The position numbers were made by a program, and so were the translations under genes. Shown one piece after another: positions 9,906-20,745 of a stretch of DNA of 64,000 nt. Below the pieces are notes generated by a model. That model was not told the DNA's origin. It saw nothing but the letters and a program-made list of their open reading frames with translations, and did not search any database. Positions within the stretch are counted from its first letter, which is position 1, and each line of letters begins with the position of its first letter. Origin of the DNA: Bacteroidota bacterium (GTDB lineage Bacteria > Bacteroidota > Bacteroidia > Chitinophagales > Chitinophagaceae); NCBI GenBank assembly GCA_016712665.1, contig JADJQP010000001.1:186001-250000 (forward strand). Direction: 5' to 3'.

Positions 9906-12900
9906 CGGTTACTTCTACGGTTGAAGTTGCAGTACATCCATTGGCATCAGTGCCGGTTAGTGAATAAGTAGTAGTGGTAATAGGTGTAACAATAGGGCTA
10001 CCGACTAAAGCGCCTGGATTCCATAAATTACTAACCGCATTTGAGCTGAGTACGCTACTAGATCCCTCGCAGATTGTGCTAGGACTTGCGCTCGCTGATA
10101 AATTAGTAAACGAATTAACAGTAACCGGTATTGCTACCCTTACAGGGTTCACGCAAACTACAGGTGGATTGGAAGTAATTTCAATATAATAATTTACAAC
10201 TCCAGCAACAGCGGGGGTTACCGTAACAGGAGGGGCGCCTAAATTGTTGCCCCCGAAAGGTGCATCCCAAATAGTTACACTTCCATTGATGGCAGTAGCA
10301 GGTGCCGATAAAGCTGAAATCGTTACAAATCCCTGATTCACATCATTGTCTATCGTATACATTTGAAGTTGTAACACATCGCCGGGATTAACAGCAATTG
10401 TTTGTACACCCGACTGTGAATTGGAACCACCAATTACAAAACTTGTAAATACAATCGGAGCACCTCCATTGATTGTATAACGAGGATAGTCAAAAATAGA
10501 ACCAAAAGCATCTATATTGGAGTAAGACCAGTTAAAGGTAACATTACCGGAGCAGGTCATCGGTATGGTATAATTTGTGGTACCGGGTGTTCCCGAATTA
10601 TTATTTCCGGATGAAATAACGATGTTAGCAGGAGCTCCCGCTGTATTTACAGTTCCATTGGAATTGACAACACTAAATGCCCAATTCGCCGGAGCATAAA
10701 TGCCTGCAAAATCACTTACATTGCCAGCGCAAATCGGCGTAGCGCTTGCATTAATAACCGTATTATCGCCCAAACAAATGGTACCCGGTGTAGCTGAACC
10801 ACTGCCGGTATTAAATGGATTAACGGTAACTACTACAACGGCTGTACTAGTACATCCATTTGCTGTAGTGCCGGTAACTGTGTATGTACTAGTCGCATTT
10901 GCCATAAACGGAACTCCGTCAGTTATACCACCAGACCAGCTATATGTACCTCCCACACCGGCGCCACTACCGTTAAGGGCTACCATAGAACCCATACAAA
11001 CGGTTGGGGCTGCAGGAACTGCAGTAATCGAAGGAATTGGGTCAACTAATGCTACAACCGGTACACGAGTACCGGAGCAACCCAAAGAATATGTCATTTG
11101 CACACGACCAGTGGCAGCAGCAGCTTCCTGCCAAACATCAATGGGAGCCTGTACTTGTAAATTAAATTGCATACCCATCCGAGTAAAAGTAACAGGTTGA
11201 CCACCAATGGTAGTTGAATAAGGACCAGCAGGTGTAGCATAAGAAGTAACATTGTTTTTCTGGCCAAACATTCCAATTACATCCCCGGCATTTATTTGAA
11301 TATTTACAGGAATTACACCAACTGTTGGATTGTTTTGAGTAAGATACAAGGTTGTAAAGGCATTTGTCACCGCAGGATAGGCTGGTGGTGCCACTGCAGG
11401 ATTAAACTTAATTACGGCAATACTTTGGGGACCTACAGTGGTTCCCAATGCTTCAACACCCGTTAAGGTAAAACTTACAGGAGCGGTAAACCAATACCCT
11501 CTTACATTTCCAGTAAAATTAGAGCCTTGTGGCAACATAGGAACCGCTACATTTGCTCCACCACCGCCTGCTGAGGCTTCTGCATAATACGTTGTAGTAT
11601 TGTTTAATACAGGAGTGGTATAAGTAGGCCCTGCAAATAAGGAAGTTCCCCCAGAGGGTACATCAAACCAATCAATAGTATTTCCAACATTAGCCGTTGC
11701 AGACAATACAGCTGCATTTCCAGCGCATACTGTGTCTGGGGTGGTAGAAGTAATTTGAGGATTGTTTACGGTTACTGTAACAGTATTGGAAGAATCTGAA
11801 TTTCCATTGCAAGACATCAATACTTGATAGTAGGTCGTTTGCGTGATAGGTGCGCCCGGTGTGTAACTGGTTAGGCCAGCGCCTACATTGGTCCAAGGTC
11901 CTGTTGGACTAAGCACGGACTCGCGCCATTGTCTGCTTCCTCCGGTTGAACCCGATACGGTAAGTACTGGTGTTCCTGATAAACAAATATTAGCCATACT
12001 GGTTGTTAATACACCACCTACAATACCTGCCGTTCTTGTTACAGCAGGATTCAAGGTATTATTCGCAGGATTTCCATCACCAACTATAGATATACTTGGA
12101 CTAAATGTGTATGCCCCGTTTGGAACCATGTTAATAGTAGTTGGGAAGGAGTATACCATGGAACTATTAGCGGCTAAAGTACCGGTAGTTATGGTTGCAT
12201 TTAAGGTAGTGTTTAATGCACCGGTAATCACACAACTAACCGGAGCAGGAGTTACTGAAAAATCTACAGCTGAAATACCGGCATTTAAGATCGTTATACT
12301 TACCGTTTGGTTGGCATCATAACAACCACTGTTATTTGGAACAGGCAAAGCCGTAACACTTAAATCAATTGCGGCATTTGCATATTCATAGGCGCCAGGA
12401 TCAGGTGTCACCAAAGAGCGAACAAATCCTGTGATATCATTCAAAATTCCAACAGGGTCGCCAATATTATTAAATGATAATTCAGTAGGTGTATAATCAT
12501 TGGCTGGAGGATTATTAAATAATGGATTGGCTGCAACGCTTTGTTGGTCCCATATATTGCCGTTTACAGCCTGCCAATTTGCCAAGGTTGCTTGAGCTGC
12601 TAAATAAAAACCCACATAATTTAAACCCAATGGACTATTAATGTACAATACATTCTTATTACTTATGGTACCGGCATTTGAATAATATAAACAATATTTG
12701 GTGCCTGAACCACCTCTGGTTATACTAATTAAATTATTCTTTATTTCAATGCCTCCCAAGGTGCCTGTATTATAGATACCATAGGTTAAGCCGGCAGTTG
12801 CTGCTGCATCATCCAATGATATGGTATTATGATATACTTTCACAAAATCCACTCCCGAAAGATAAAATCCTGCCACTGTACCCCAGCTATTCATGTTTGA

Positions 12901-14640
12901 AATGACATTATTATAATACTTATTTTCATTTCCTAAGGTGCCATCAATGGTTGAATAAACCCCATATGCCAAGGAAGCACTTGAGGGTAGCTGGGCAAAG
13001 GGATGCCGTATCCTATTGCTATATACTGAAATCCCTACACAACCTGTTGTTACAAAAACACCATAGAAGGTGGTTAAGTTGGTTCGATTGGGTCTTTCAA
13101 TGATATTATTGGCCACAATCACACCGTTATTATAACTATTATAAATTCCATAAAAGTGAAAATCCTTAATGTTACAATCTTGCATTACATTTCCGCTATT
13201 TACAGCAGCTGAGTTGCCGGCAAATGATGCCCCATAGTAACCATTATTCATGGTGCAACCAATAATGGTATCATTACTACCAGAAGGCCCTGAGGTAATG
13301 GCGGATGTGGCCGAACCACTTATTGAAAAAGGAGATTGTACCGTTCCTGTCAAATTAATCGGACACGTAAACGTACAATTGGTAAACTTGTTATCGTTCG
13401 CATTATTCCATAAATGCAGTGGAAATGCATAAGTTGCCCCAGTACCTACAAAATTAAGATTATTGATTTTTATAAAGTCGGCTCCATTCAATACCATTGT
13501 GTGCGGGTCACTAGCTACGGTGGCTGCATAAGTTAATGTTTCGCCATTGCCATTTATAGTAAGTGTATTAATTGCAGAGGCCCCCAACAATTGTGTTAAT
13601 GCAACTTGTTCGGTATATGGACCACTACCAGAAACAACATTAACTACCACAGGACCAGATAATCCACATGACAGCGCACTAACCATGGCTGCAAAATTTT
13701 GAAAGTTAGAACCACCGGTTGGTAAAGCCGAATTGATAGTATAGGTACCGGAAATTCCACTCGTGGTTGTCACAAGTACAGGAGTTGAATATTGTGTGTT
13801 TCCAGAACATGTGACGGCACAGCGGTAGTATAAATTTGATGTGCCGGGTGTATTAAAGGACGGACTAGGCAAAGGACCTGATAATACAGTATATGGACCC
13901 ACCAAATTTGGCGAACTTTCCCACTGATAGGTCTGTCCGGTACCTTGCGAATTTCCAGTCAAGTTTAATAAAAAATTTGCTCCTACGCAAACTGTTGCAG
14001 GGGTTGCTGTGGATGTACCTGGAGTGGGTGGTGCTACGCAAGCAGCTGCCGGTGCAATATCAATGCCGAAGTTAACCTGATTGGTTCCCACTCCTGTATT
14101 GGTAAGACCATTAAAATCAGCCCATTGGCGACCATTTCCGGGTCCTGGTATGGCAACTGCCTGATATAGAGTTGGTCCGGTACCTGATGTCGAATTATGC
14201 TCTAATTCCACCACCAATGGCTGCGCCGGGTCATATAAAAAAGGAGTTTGCAAGGTAAATTTAATCCAGCTACCGATTGTGGAAGAGATGGTTTGATTAA
14301 CTGAAGTATATACCGTTGTTAACCCACCTTCCACGGGACCTCCCGCAATCCCAGTTAAGCCCGTTCCTATCCCAACTTTCATTCTAATATTAATTACTGG
14401 ATAGGTTCTGGTGGCAGTAGAGCCTGCTTGAAAATAAATATCAGTAATATTATTACCTGCCGGAACCAAGCCCAAATTATTTGCCGGTATAAACCAAGTA
14501 ACCTTTCGAGAAGTTGTCGAATTATTCAACGGAAATGAATTTCCCCCACCTGCTACGTTGGTATTGAAATAGGTGGGTACCTGAGCAAAAACAGCTAAGG
14601 ATAGGAGTTGAGTAATGAAAAGTAGTAACATTTTTTTCAT
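8609..14640 (-). CDS. Giant T9SS-secreted surface protein 1 (beta-helix, Ig-like, type A sorting domain), two frameshifts
   Basis: The protein is about 2010 residues once restored. A signal peptide (MKKMLLLFITQLLSLAVFAQ) is followed by a fibre-like N-terminal domain, a PKD/Ig-like unit near 205-290, and a parallel beta-helix at roughly 330-760 (TINGNGETLTYAA, repeated NNL/NNI turns). Several Ig-like domains follow; one is split by a guest domain near 1047-1183 (GNVRGYWFTAPVSFTLTGVEA) and one by a PANW-type beta-sandwich near 1310-1447. The C-terminal module shared with three paralogs ends in a T9SS type A domain (SIYPNPTTDILNIDLY to KVKRKN). Against the paralogs there is an extra G in the run at 9382-9384, and a missing GC pair (or one extra base) near 8991-8998. 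It is probably a surface adhesin or polymer-binding protein; no enzymatic domain was recognised. Confidence 0.85.
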
Positions 14641-14735
14641 ATATGGCAGTGTTTAAAAGTTAAAAATGAGACGAACAGTTGAAATCTATCTGCAATATAA
14701 TAACTTTTTCAAAAATAATGAAATTTTAACAAAAA

Positions 14736-14765
14736 AAATCTCGCCACAATGAAGTAGCGAGATTT
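14736..14765 (-). terminator. Intrinsic terminator for giant T9SS gene 2
   Basis: AAATCTCGC (14736-14744) pairs with GCGAGATTT (14757-14765). On the minus strand the hairpin is followed by a run of T (eight A on the plus strand at 14731-14738, partly in the stem). It lies 59 bases past the stop of the gene ending at 14824. Confidence 0.7.
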
Positions 14766-14823
14766 GATTAATGACAAATTGTTAAAGTCAGAGACCAGCC
14801 TTAGGATTGTCAGAATTTGCGGT

Positions 14824-16120
14824 CTATTCTCCTTTCTTCACCTTACTGGTATGGCTTAGTGTGTTGTTTTCATACACTTGAATGGTGTAAACTCCACTGG
14901 CTATTTCACCCATGCTTAGTTTGATATTGTTCATACCCACTGCTGACTTCGCTTGGATTTGTTTGATCACCCTACCACTCATGTCTAATAACTTCACAGT
15001 TGTGTTTTGATCGTTTACGGCATACAAATCGATATTTAAGATATCAGTTGTTGGGTTTGGATAAATACTTACTGTACTTCCTGTAGCTCCCCATATCAAG
15101 TCTACTATCTGTGCATGTACACTTACCTTACCATCCATATCTACTTGTTGTAAACGGTAGTAGTTATGACCTAGGCTTGGTTTGTTGTTGATGCTTGAAT
15201 AGTTGAGAGTTGTTGCGCTTGTACCGTTTGGTGCCTTGCTGTTTACTTTCGCTAAAGTAGTGAAGTGGCTTCCATCGGTACTGTGTTGTAAGTTAAAGAA
15301 CGCATTGTTTTGTTCGCTGCTTGTTGTCCAGCCTAGTTTATCAGCGCTTTCTAGTTTCACACCGCCAAAGCTAGTTACCGTTGCAGGTAATGGTACATTG
15401 CCAGGGTTTACACTATGCACTCTAAACTGACTGAAGCTTGGTGTATTGAAGCTCAATTCCCAATACGTACCATTCCAGTTTACCGTTGGTGTAATCACAA
15501 CAGGAGAGTTGCCAAGACCTGCATCTGCATTCTTTGTAATACGAATATTCGGAATGTTTGGATCGGCATTGTTTCCAGTGGTTGGTAATGGTAAGTAAGG
15601 AAGCGCTATGCCTGAGTTGTAATTGTCAAAGTCACTTTGATTGATATACAAAATCACGTCAGCAGAACCATTATTGGTTGGGGTAATTTGATACCAACGA
15701 CGTACAAATGGTTGTCCGTTATGAACGCCAAAGCCTGGATCTACGGTTACGGTGCTGGTAGTTACACCAAGAATATTACCACCTGCTCCATCATCTACTG
15801 TTGCTATCAAGTCGCAAGATCCATCATAATAATTCACATTGAAATCATCTCCATGATCTTGTGTTTGATTCGTAGTAGCAGGAGCTAGAATGCCACTCAT
15901 TGGATTTACGGTAACCAATACGGTTGTAGAACCGGTACATCCGATACCATCGGTACCTGTAACGGTATACGTAGTAGTTGCATTTGCAATGAAAGGAACA
16001 TTATTGTTTACACCACCTGTCCAAGCAATCGTTGGTGCACCACTTGCGCTTGGTGTTACTACTGTTTGGTTACATGTAGTAGCAGGGGTTGCAGTTGCGG
16101 TAATCACTGGTGCAGGGTTT
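14824..16120 (-). repeat. Shared C-terminal module, copy 2
   Basis: An intact copy of the approximately 1.3-kb module common to the four giant T9SS genes; it differs from the others by scattered substitutions only. Confidence 0.9.
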
Positions 16121-19100
16121 ACGGTTACTTCTACTGTCGCAGTACCTGTACAGCCACCTGCATCTAAACCGGTTACGGTATAGGTTGTGGTAGCTAAAGG
16201 CGTCACTGTTGGCATCCCTACTAATGCTCCAGGATTCCAGCTATATGTTAAGGCTCCTGAGCCCATTAGCATCGAGCCAGACCCTTCACAGATAGTTGAT
16301 GGACTAGCACTTGCTGTTACAGTAGCGGTATTAACTGTTACAGGTACCGCTACACGAATTGGATTCGAGCAGTTGCCGGGTCCGTTGGAAGTAATCTCAA
16401 CATAATAGTTCACAACACCCGCTACGGCAGGGGTTACTACTTGTGGAGAGGCTCCTAGATTATTGCCACCTACTGCTGCATCCCAGATACTGGCTGTACC
16501 GGTATAACCTAGCGCAGGCGCTGAAAAATTAGATATCGTGGTAATACCTGTAATCGCATCATTGTCTAAGGTATACATTTGCAATTGCAACACATCCCCA
16601 TTATTTACTACTATGTTTTGTACACCGTTTTGAACTTGAGCACCGCCGATAACAAAAGCTGAAAAGGCAATAGGGGCTCCACCATTGATCGTATATCGAG
16701 GATAATCAAAGATAGATCCAAAAGCGTCCGCATGTGTATAGGCCCAGTTAAAGCTTACCGTACCCGCACATCCCACCGTTATGGAATATCCGGTTGTTCC
16801 TTGTATGCCTGAATTATTGGTTCCTGAATTGATGATAATACTTGCTGGCGCGCCACCGGCATTCACGGTGCCATTTGAATTTACATTCACCGCTGACCAG
16901 TTGGCAGGAGCGTAATATCCCGCAAAATCACTCACATTGCCTGAGCAACTTGGTGTGGCTACACCAGTAATGGTAGTTGTATTGCCCAAACAGATTGGTG
17001 TAGGAGATACGCTACCCGTGCCATTGTTTACAGGATTCACGGTTACAACAGCAGTTGCTGTGCCCGTACAGCCATTACCGTCTGTGCCCGTAACGGTATA
17101 AGTGGTAGTGGCCATAGGGGTGAAAGGTATATTGTCTGTAATACCACCTGACCAAGTATAGGGAACCAAGGGAGCACTAAAGCCCGCTAAGGTTACAGGT
17201 GTTCCTTGACATACTGTTATACTTGCAGGTACCGCTGTTACTGCCGGTGGTGCTGGATACACCGTTACGGTTACTGGTACACGAGGTGCTGAAGGACAAG
17301 TGGTATTACTCCATGAAATTACCACTTGACCATTACCGGTATTATTTACTACATTCACTGGGGAGGTTCCGCTATTGAAAGATCCGCCACCACCACCATT
17401 AGTAGGTGTGTGATAAGATCCGCCACCGCCTGAATAACCGCCACCGCCACCGGCGCCATTATTACCACCGCCGCCGCCACCGCCGTAGCCGCCTAAATCA
17501 ATATTCGCTGTGCATGAAGGGCCGCCGGCTCCTAAATTAAGGAAGCTCTGACCAAATTGAGCATTACAACAGCCATTATTAGCAGAACCATTGGTTAGTA
17601 AGCCACCGCCATTGCCTGAACAAGCATTGTTATTAGTAGCACCGTTTCCGGCTACACCGCCAATACCATAGTTATTGGGATATCCTGCAGGGGTAGAATA
17701 ACCATTAAGACCTGCATTGCCAACAACAGCATCAATCCCGATAGGAGTTAAGGTACCGTGTCGACCACCGCCGCCGCCTGCAATAATGAGTGGGGCATTT
17801 AAATTATCTGTTACAAAGGAACCACCACCGCCACCGGCTCCGGGTGAAGCGGCGCCGCCGCCACCCATTTGGCCAACCAATACTTTCAAGGTTTGACCGG
17901 GTGATACGGTAAAGGTACCTGTCATATTTGCTCCCAAACCGCCTGAACCCGCTACAGCGGTGCCGCCTGCGCCACCTTGGGCGCCTTTGGCATTAATTGT
18001 TATACTGGTAACTCCCGCAGGAACTGTAAACGTTTGGATAGAACCGGTATAATTAAAAGTCTGTGAACCGGCCAAATTAGAATAAGCCTCAGCATAATAA
18101 GTAGTGGTTACGGCAGGATTTACTGCAAAATTAACTCCACTAGGACTTGAACCCAACATAACACCTCCACTTGGAACTGTAAACCAATTGATGGTACTAC
18201 CTAATGTTCCAACAGCGTTTAATTGAGAAGGAACATTACCACAAACAATACTAGGTGTAGCGGTAACAGGACTAGGTTGGGCTTGCATTGGGCTCACAGC
18301 AACAGATACAGTTGCAGTAGCAGTACATCCTCCGGTACCAACAGCGGTCACCGTGTAGATGGTACCAACAGCAGGAGACACCGTCTGGTTTGCCCCTACC
18401 ATACCTCCCGGGTTCCATACATAGGATAAAGCATTGCCTGTAGCTATTAAATTGGCACTACCTCCAGCACACATCACAGGAGTGGGAGTAGAAGCAGATA
18501 AAGTTGGAAGGGGATTCACGGTAAATGTAGATACGCTAGCACCAGTACCAATTGCATTTGTAACGGCAATAACGCCAGTTGTACCATTGGCAGGAGTCGC
18601 GGTAATTTGAGTGGGTGAATTTACTACAAAGGAAAGCGCATTGGTGCCGCCAAAGGTTACGGCACTGGCTCCCGAAAAATTGGTACCAGTAATCACTACA
18701 GGAGTTGTATTAGCACATCCAAATGCAGGCGCAAAACTGGCCACTGTAGGAGGAAACGAAACCGGAGGGACAAAATTTGAAATGGTTGCATCAAATGTAC
18801 CACAACACCCATCAAATGTATGCCCATAAAAAGCAAAAATATCGCCGGCAATTAAGGGTACAGACGTTGAACCCGATGCGCTAACCTGGGTAAGTTGGGT
18901 ATAGGTACCATTCTTATAGTAGCCAAATCCGTCATATCCGGGATCGTTATGAACAACGCTCCAATTGAAGGTTAAATTTCCGGTACCACCCGCTACAATT
19001 TGGTAACGCGTATATGCATTTGCACCTACACTATTTGGTCCTGTAAGAATTATGCTAGCGGGTGCTCCGCCGGCATTAATACTACCATTTCCACCTGCTA

Positions 19101-19203
19101 CCTGCACGGTACTCCAGTTTGCCGGTGCATAAGCGCCCGCAAATTGAGCTTGCACCACTTTCATCGTCAAAGAAAAAAGAAAGAACAATAAAAATTTTCT
19201 CAT
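14824..19203 (-). CDS. Giant T9SS-secreted surface protein 2 (PANW-type, IPT/TIG, glycine-rich, Ig-like, type A sorting domain)
   Basis: It is intact, about 1459 residues from MRKFLLFFLFSLTMKVVQAQ; an ATG 15 codons upstream precedes a basic stretch and is less likely. Domains: PANW-type beta-sandwich at 21-150 (FAGAYAPANWSTVQVAGG, QIVAGGTGNLTFNWSV); IPT/TIG at about 150-235 (VVITGTNFSGASAVTFGG); an Ig-like repeat; an Ig-like host split by a glycine-rich domain at about 380-620 (TGSIQTFTVPAGVTSITI, then many runs of 4-6 Gly); Ig-like; a second PANW domain at about 760-895, itself inside an Ig-like host; then the shared C-terminal module ending SIYPNPTTDILNIDLY to KVKKGE (T9SS type A). It is exported across the outer membrane and anchored at the surface by family knowledge. 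It lies between two paralogs in the same direction, each with its own terminator, so they are probably separate transcripts. Confidence 0.88.
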   Translation of the reverse strand: MRKFLLFFLFSLTMKVVQAQFAGAYAPANWSTVQVAGGNGSINAGGAPASIILTGPNSVGANAYTRYQIVAGGTGNLTFNWSVVHNDPGYDGFGYYKNGTYTQLTQVSASGSTSVPLIAGDIFAFYGHTFDGCCGTFDATISNFVPPVSFPPTVASFAPAFGCANTTPVVITGTNFSGASAVTFGGTNALSFVVNSPTQITATPANGTTGVIAVTNAIGTGASVSTFTVNPLPTLSASTPTPVMCAGGSANLIATGNALSYVWNPGGMVGANQTVSPAVGTIYTVTAVGTGGCTATATVSVAVSPMQAQPSPVTATPSIVCGNVPSQLNAVGTLGSTINWFTVPSGGVMLGSSPSGVNFAVNPAVTTTYYAEAYSNLAGSQTFNYTGSIQTFTVPAGVTSITINAKGAQGGAGGTAVAGSGGLGANMTGTFTVSPGQTLKVLVGQMGGGGAASPGAGGGGGSFVTDNLNAPLIIAGGGGGRHGTLTPIGIDAVVGNAGLNGYSTPAGYPNNYGIGGVAGNGATNNNACSGNGGGLLTNGSANNGCCNAQFGQSFLNLGAGGPSCTANIDLGGYGGGGGGGNNGAGGGGGYSGGGGSYHTPTNGGGGGSFNSGTSPVNVVNNTGNGQVVISWSNTTCPSAPRVPVTVTVYPAPPAVTAVPASITVCQGTPVTLAGFSAPLVPYTWSGGITDNIPFTPMATTTYTVTGTDGNGCTGTATAVVTVNPVNNGTGSVSPTPICLGNTTTITGVATPSCSGNVSDFAGYYAPANWSAVNVNSNGTVNAGGAPASIIINSGTNNSGIQGTTGYSITVGCAGTVSFNWAYTHADAFGSIFDYPRYTINGGAPIAFSAFVIGGAQVQNGVQNIVVNNGDVLQLQMYTLDNDAITGITTISNFSAPALGYTGTASIWDAAVGGNNLGASPQVVTPAVAGVVNYYVEITSNGPGNCSNPIRVAVPVTVNTATVTASASPSTICEGSGSMLMGSGALTYSWNPGALVGMPTVTPLATTTYTVTGLDAGGCTGTATVEVTVNPAPVITATATPATTCNQTVVTPSASGAPTIAWTGGVNNNVPFIANATTTYTVTGTDGIGCTGSTTVLVTVNPMSGILAPATTNQTQDHGDDFNVNYYDGSCDLIATVDDGAGGNILGVTTSTVTVDPGFGVHNGQPFVRRWYQITPTNNGSADVILYINQSDFDNYNSGIALPYLPLPTTGNNADPNIPNIRITKNADAGLGNSPVVITPTVNWNGTYWELSFNTPSFSQFRVHSVNPGNVPLPATVTSFGGVKLESADKLGWTTSSEQNNAFFNLQHSTDGSHFTTLAKVNSKAPNGTSATTLNYSSINNKPSLGHNYYRLQQVDMDGKVSVHAQIVDLIWGATGSTVSIYPNPTTDILNIDLYAVNDQNTTVKLLDMSGRVIKQIQAKSAVGMNNIKLSMGEIASGVYTIQVYENNTLSHTSKVKKGE

Positions 19204-19310
19204 AGTATATTTCTTTTTTCGCCTACTCTTTGATAGGATTTTCGGCATCGTCCTAAATTTTCAGCATAAAAATAATCAATATATTTTTAACAAAAAATCA
19301 TTTAACAAAA

Positions 19311-19341
19311 AAAACCTCCCTTCGAATTGAAGGGAGGTTTT
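19311..19341 (-). terminator. Intrinsic terminator for giant T9SS gene 3
   Basis: AAAACCTCCCTTC (19311-19323) is an exact complement of GAAGGGAGGTTTT (19329-19341), loop five bases, with A-runs on the plus strand giving a U-tract. The same stem sequence recurs at 37547-37584 after giant gene 4. Confidence 0.85.
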
Positions 19342-19376
19342 CCTTTTTGTGTCATTTTAACAAGTCTCGCTTGGGC

Positions 19377-19433
19377 CCTAGCGTTCAGCGCATTATCGTC
19401 GACCTTGTCAATCTGCGCGCCTGTTCCGCTAGG
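19377..19433. other. GC-rich structured segment in the 3' UTR of giant gene 3
   Basis: Between the stop at 19449 and the terminator lies a GC-rich stretch unlike its AT-rich surroundings. It has nested inverted repeats: CCTAGCG (19377-19383) with CGCTAGG (19427-19433), and GCGCA (19388-19392) with TGCGC (19414-19418). An alternative small hairpin TTCCG/CGGAA lies at 19424-19439. No other paralog has it. Nature unknown. Confidence 0.4.
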
Positions 19434-19448
19434 ACGGAAAGTCGAAGA

Positions 19449-20745
19449 CTAGTCGTTTTTCTTCACTTTGCTGGTATGGCTTAGTGTGTTGTTTTCATAC
19501 ACTTGAATGGTGTAAACTCCACTTGCTATTTCACCCATGCTTAGTTTGATATTGTTCATACCCACTGCTGATTTCGCTTGGATTTGTTTGATCACTCTAC
19601 CACTCATGTCTAATAATTTGACAGTCGTGTTTTGATCGTTTACTGCATACAAATCGATATTCAAGATATCAGTTGTTGGGTTTGGATAGATACTTACTGT
19701 ACTTCCTGTAGCACCCCAGATTAAGTCTACTATCTGTGCATGTACACTTACCTTACCATCCATATCTACTTGTTGTAAACGGTAGTAGTTATGACCTAGG
19801 CTTGGTTTGCTATTGATGCTTGAATAGTTCAACGCTACGGAGCTATTACCATTCTGCGCCTTGCTGTTTACTTTCGCTAAAGTAGTGAAGTGGCTTCCAT
19901 CGGTACTGTGTTGTAAGTTGAAGAACGCATTGTTTTGTTCGCTACTTGTTGTCCAGCTTAGTTTGTCAGCGCTTTCTAGTTTCACACCGCTAAAGCTTGT
20001 TACCGTGGCAGGTAATGGTACATTGCCAGGGTTTACACTATGCACTCTAAACTGACTGAAGCTTGGCGTATTGAAGCTCAATTCCCAATACCTACCATTC
20101 CAGTTTACCGTTGGTGTAATCACAACTGGTGAGTTACCAAGACCAGCATCTGTATTCTTCGTAATACGAATATTCGGAATGTTTGGATCGGCATTGTTTC
20201 CAGTGGTTGGTAATTGTAAGTAAGGAAGCGCTACGCCTGAGTTGTAATTGTCAAAGTCACTTTGATTGATATACAAAATCACGTCAGCAGCACCATTATT
20301 GGTTGGAGTAATTTGATACCAACGACGTACGAATGGTTGTCCGTTATGAACGCCAAAGCCTGGATCTACGGTTACGGTGCTGGTAGTTAAACCAAGGATA
20401 TTACCACCTGCTCCGTCATCTACGGTTGCTATCAAGTCGCAAGAAGCATCATAATAATTCACATTGAAATCATCTCCATGATCTTGTGTTTGATTCGTAG
20501 TAGCAGGAGCTAGAATGCCACTCATTGGATTTACAGTTACTACAACTGTGGTTGTGGCATCGCAACCTAAACCACTGGTACCTGTTACAGTATAAGTAGT
20601 GGTTGCAGTTGCAATAAACGGAACATTATTGGTTACGCCACCCGTCCAAACAATCGTTGGTGCACCACTTGCACTCGGTGTTACCACTGTTTGATTACAT
20701 GTAGTAGCAGGAGTTGCAGTTGCTACCAATACAGGAGCAGGATTT
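19449..20745 (-). repeat. Shared C-terminal module, copy 3
   Basis: Third copy of the module; with the plus-strand copy at 36221-37514 it forms a long inverted repeat around the paa/esterase segment. Confidence 0.9.
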
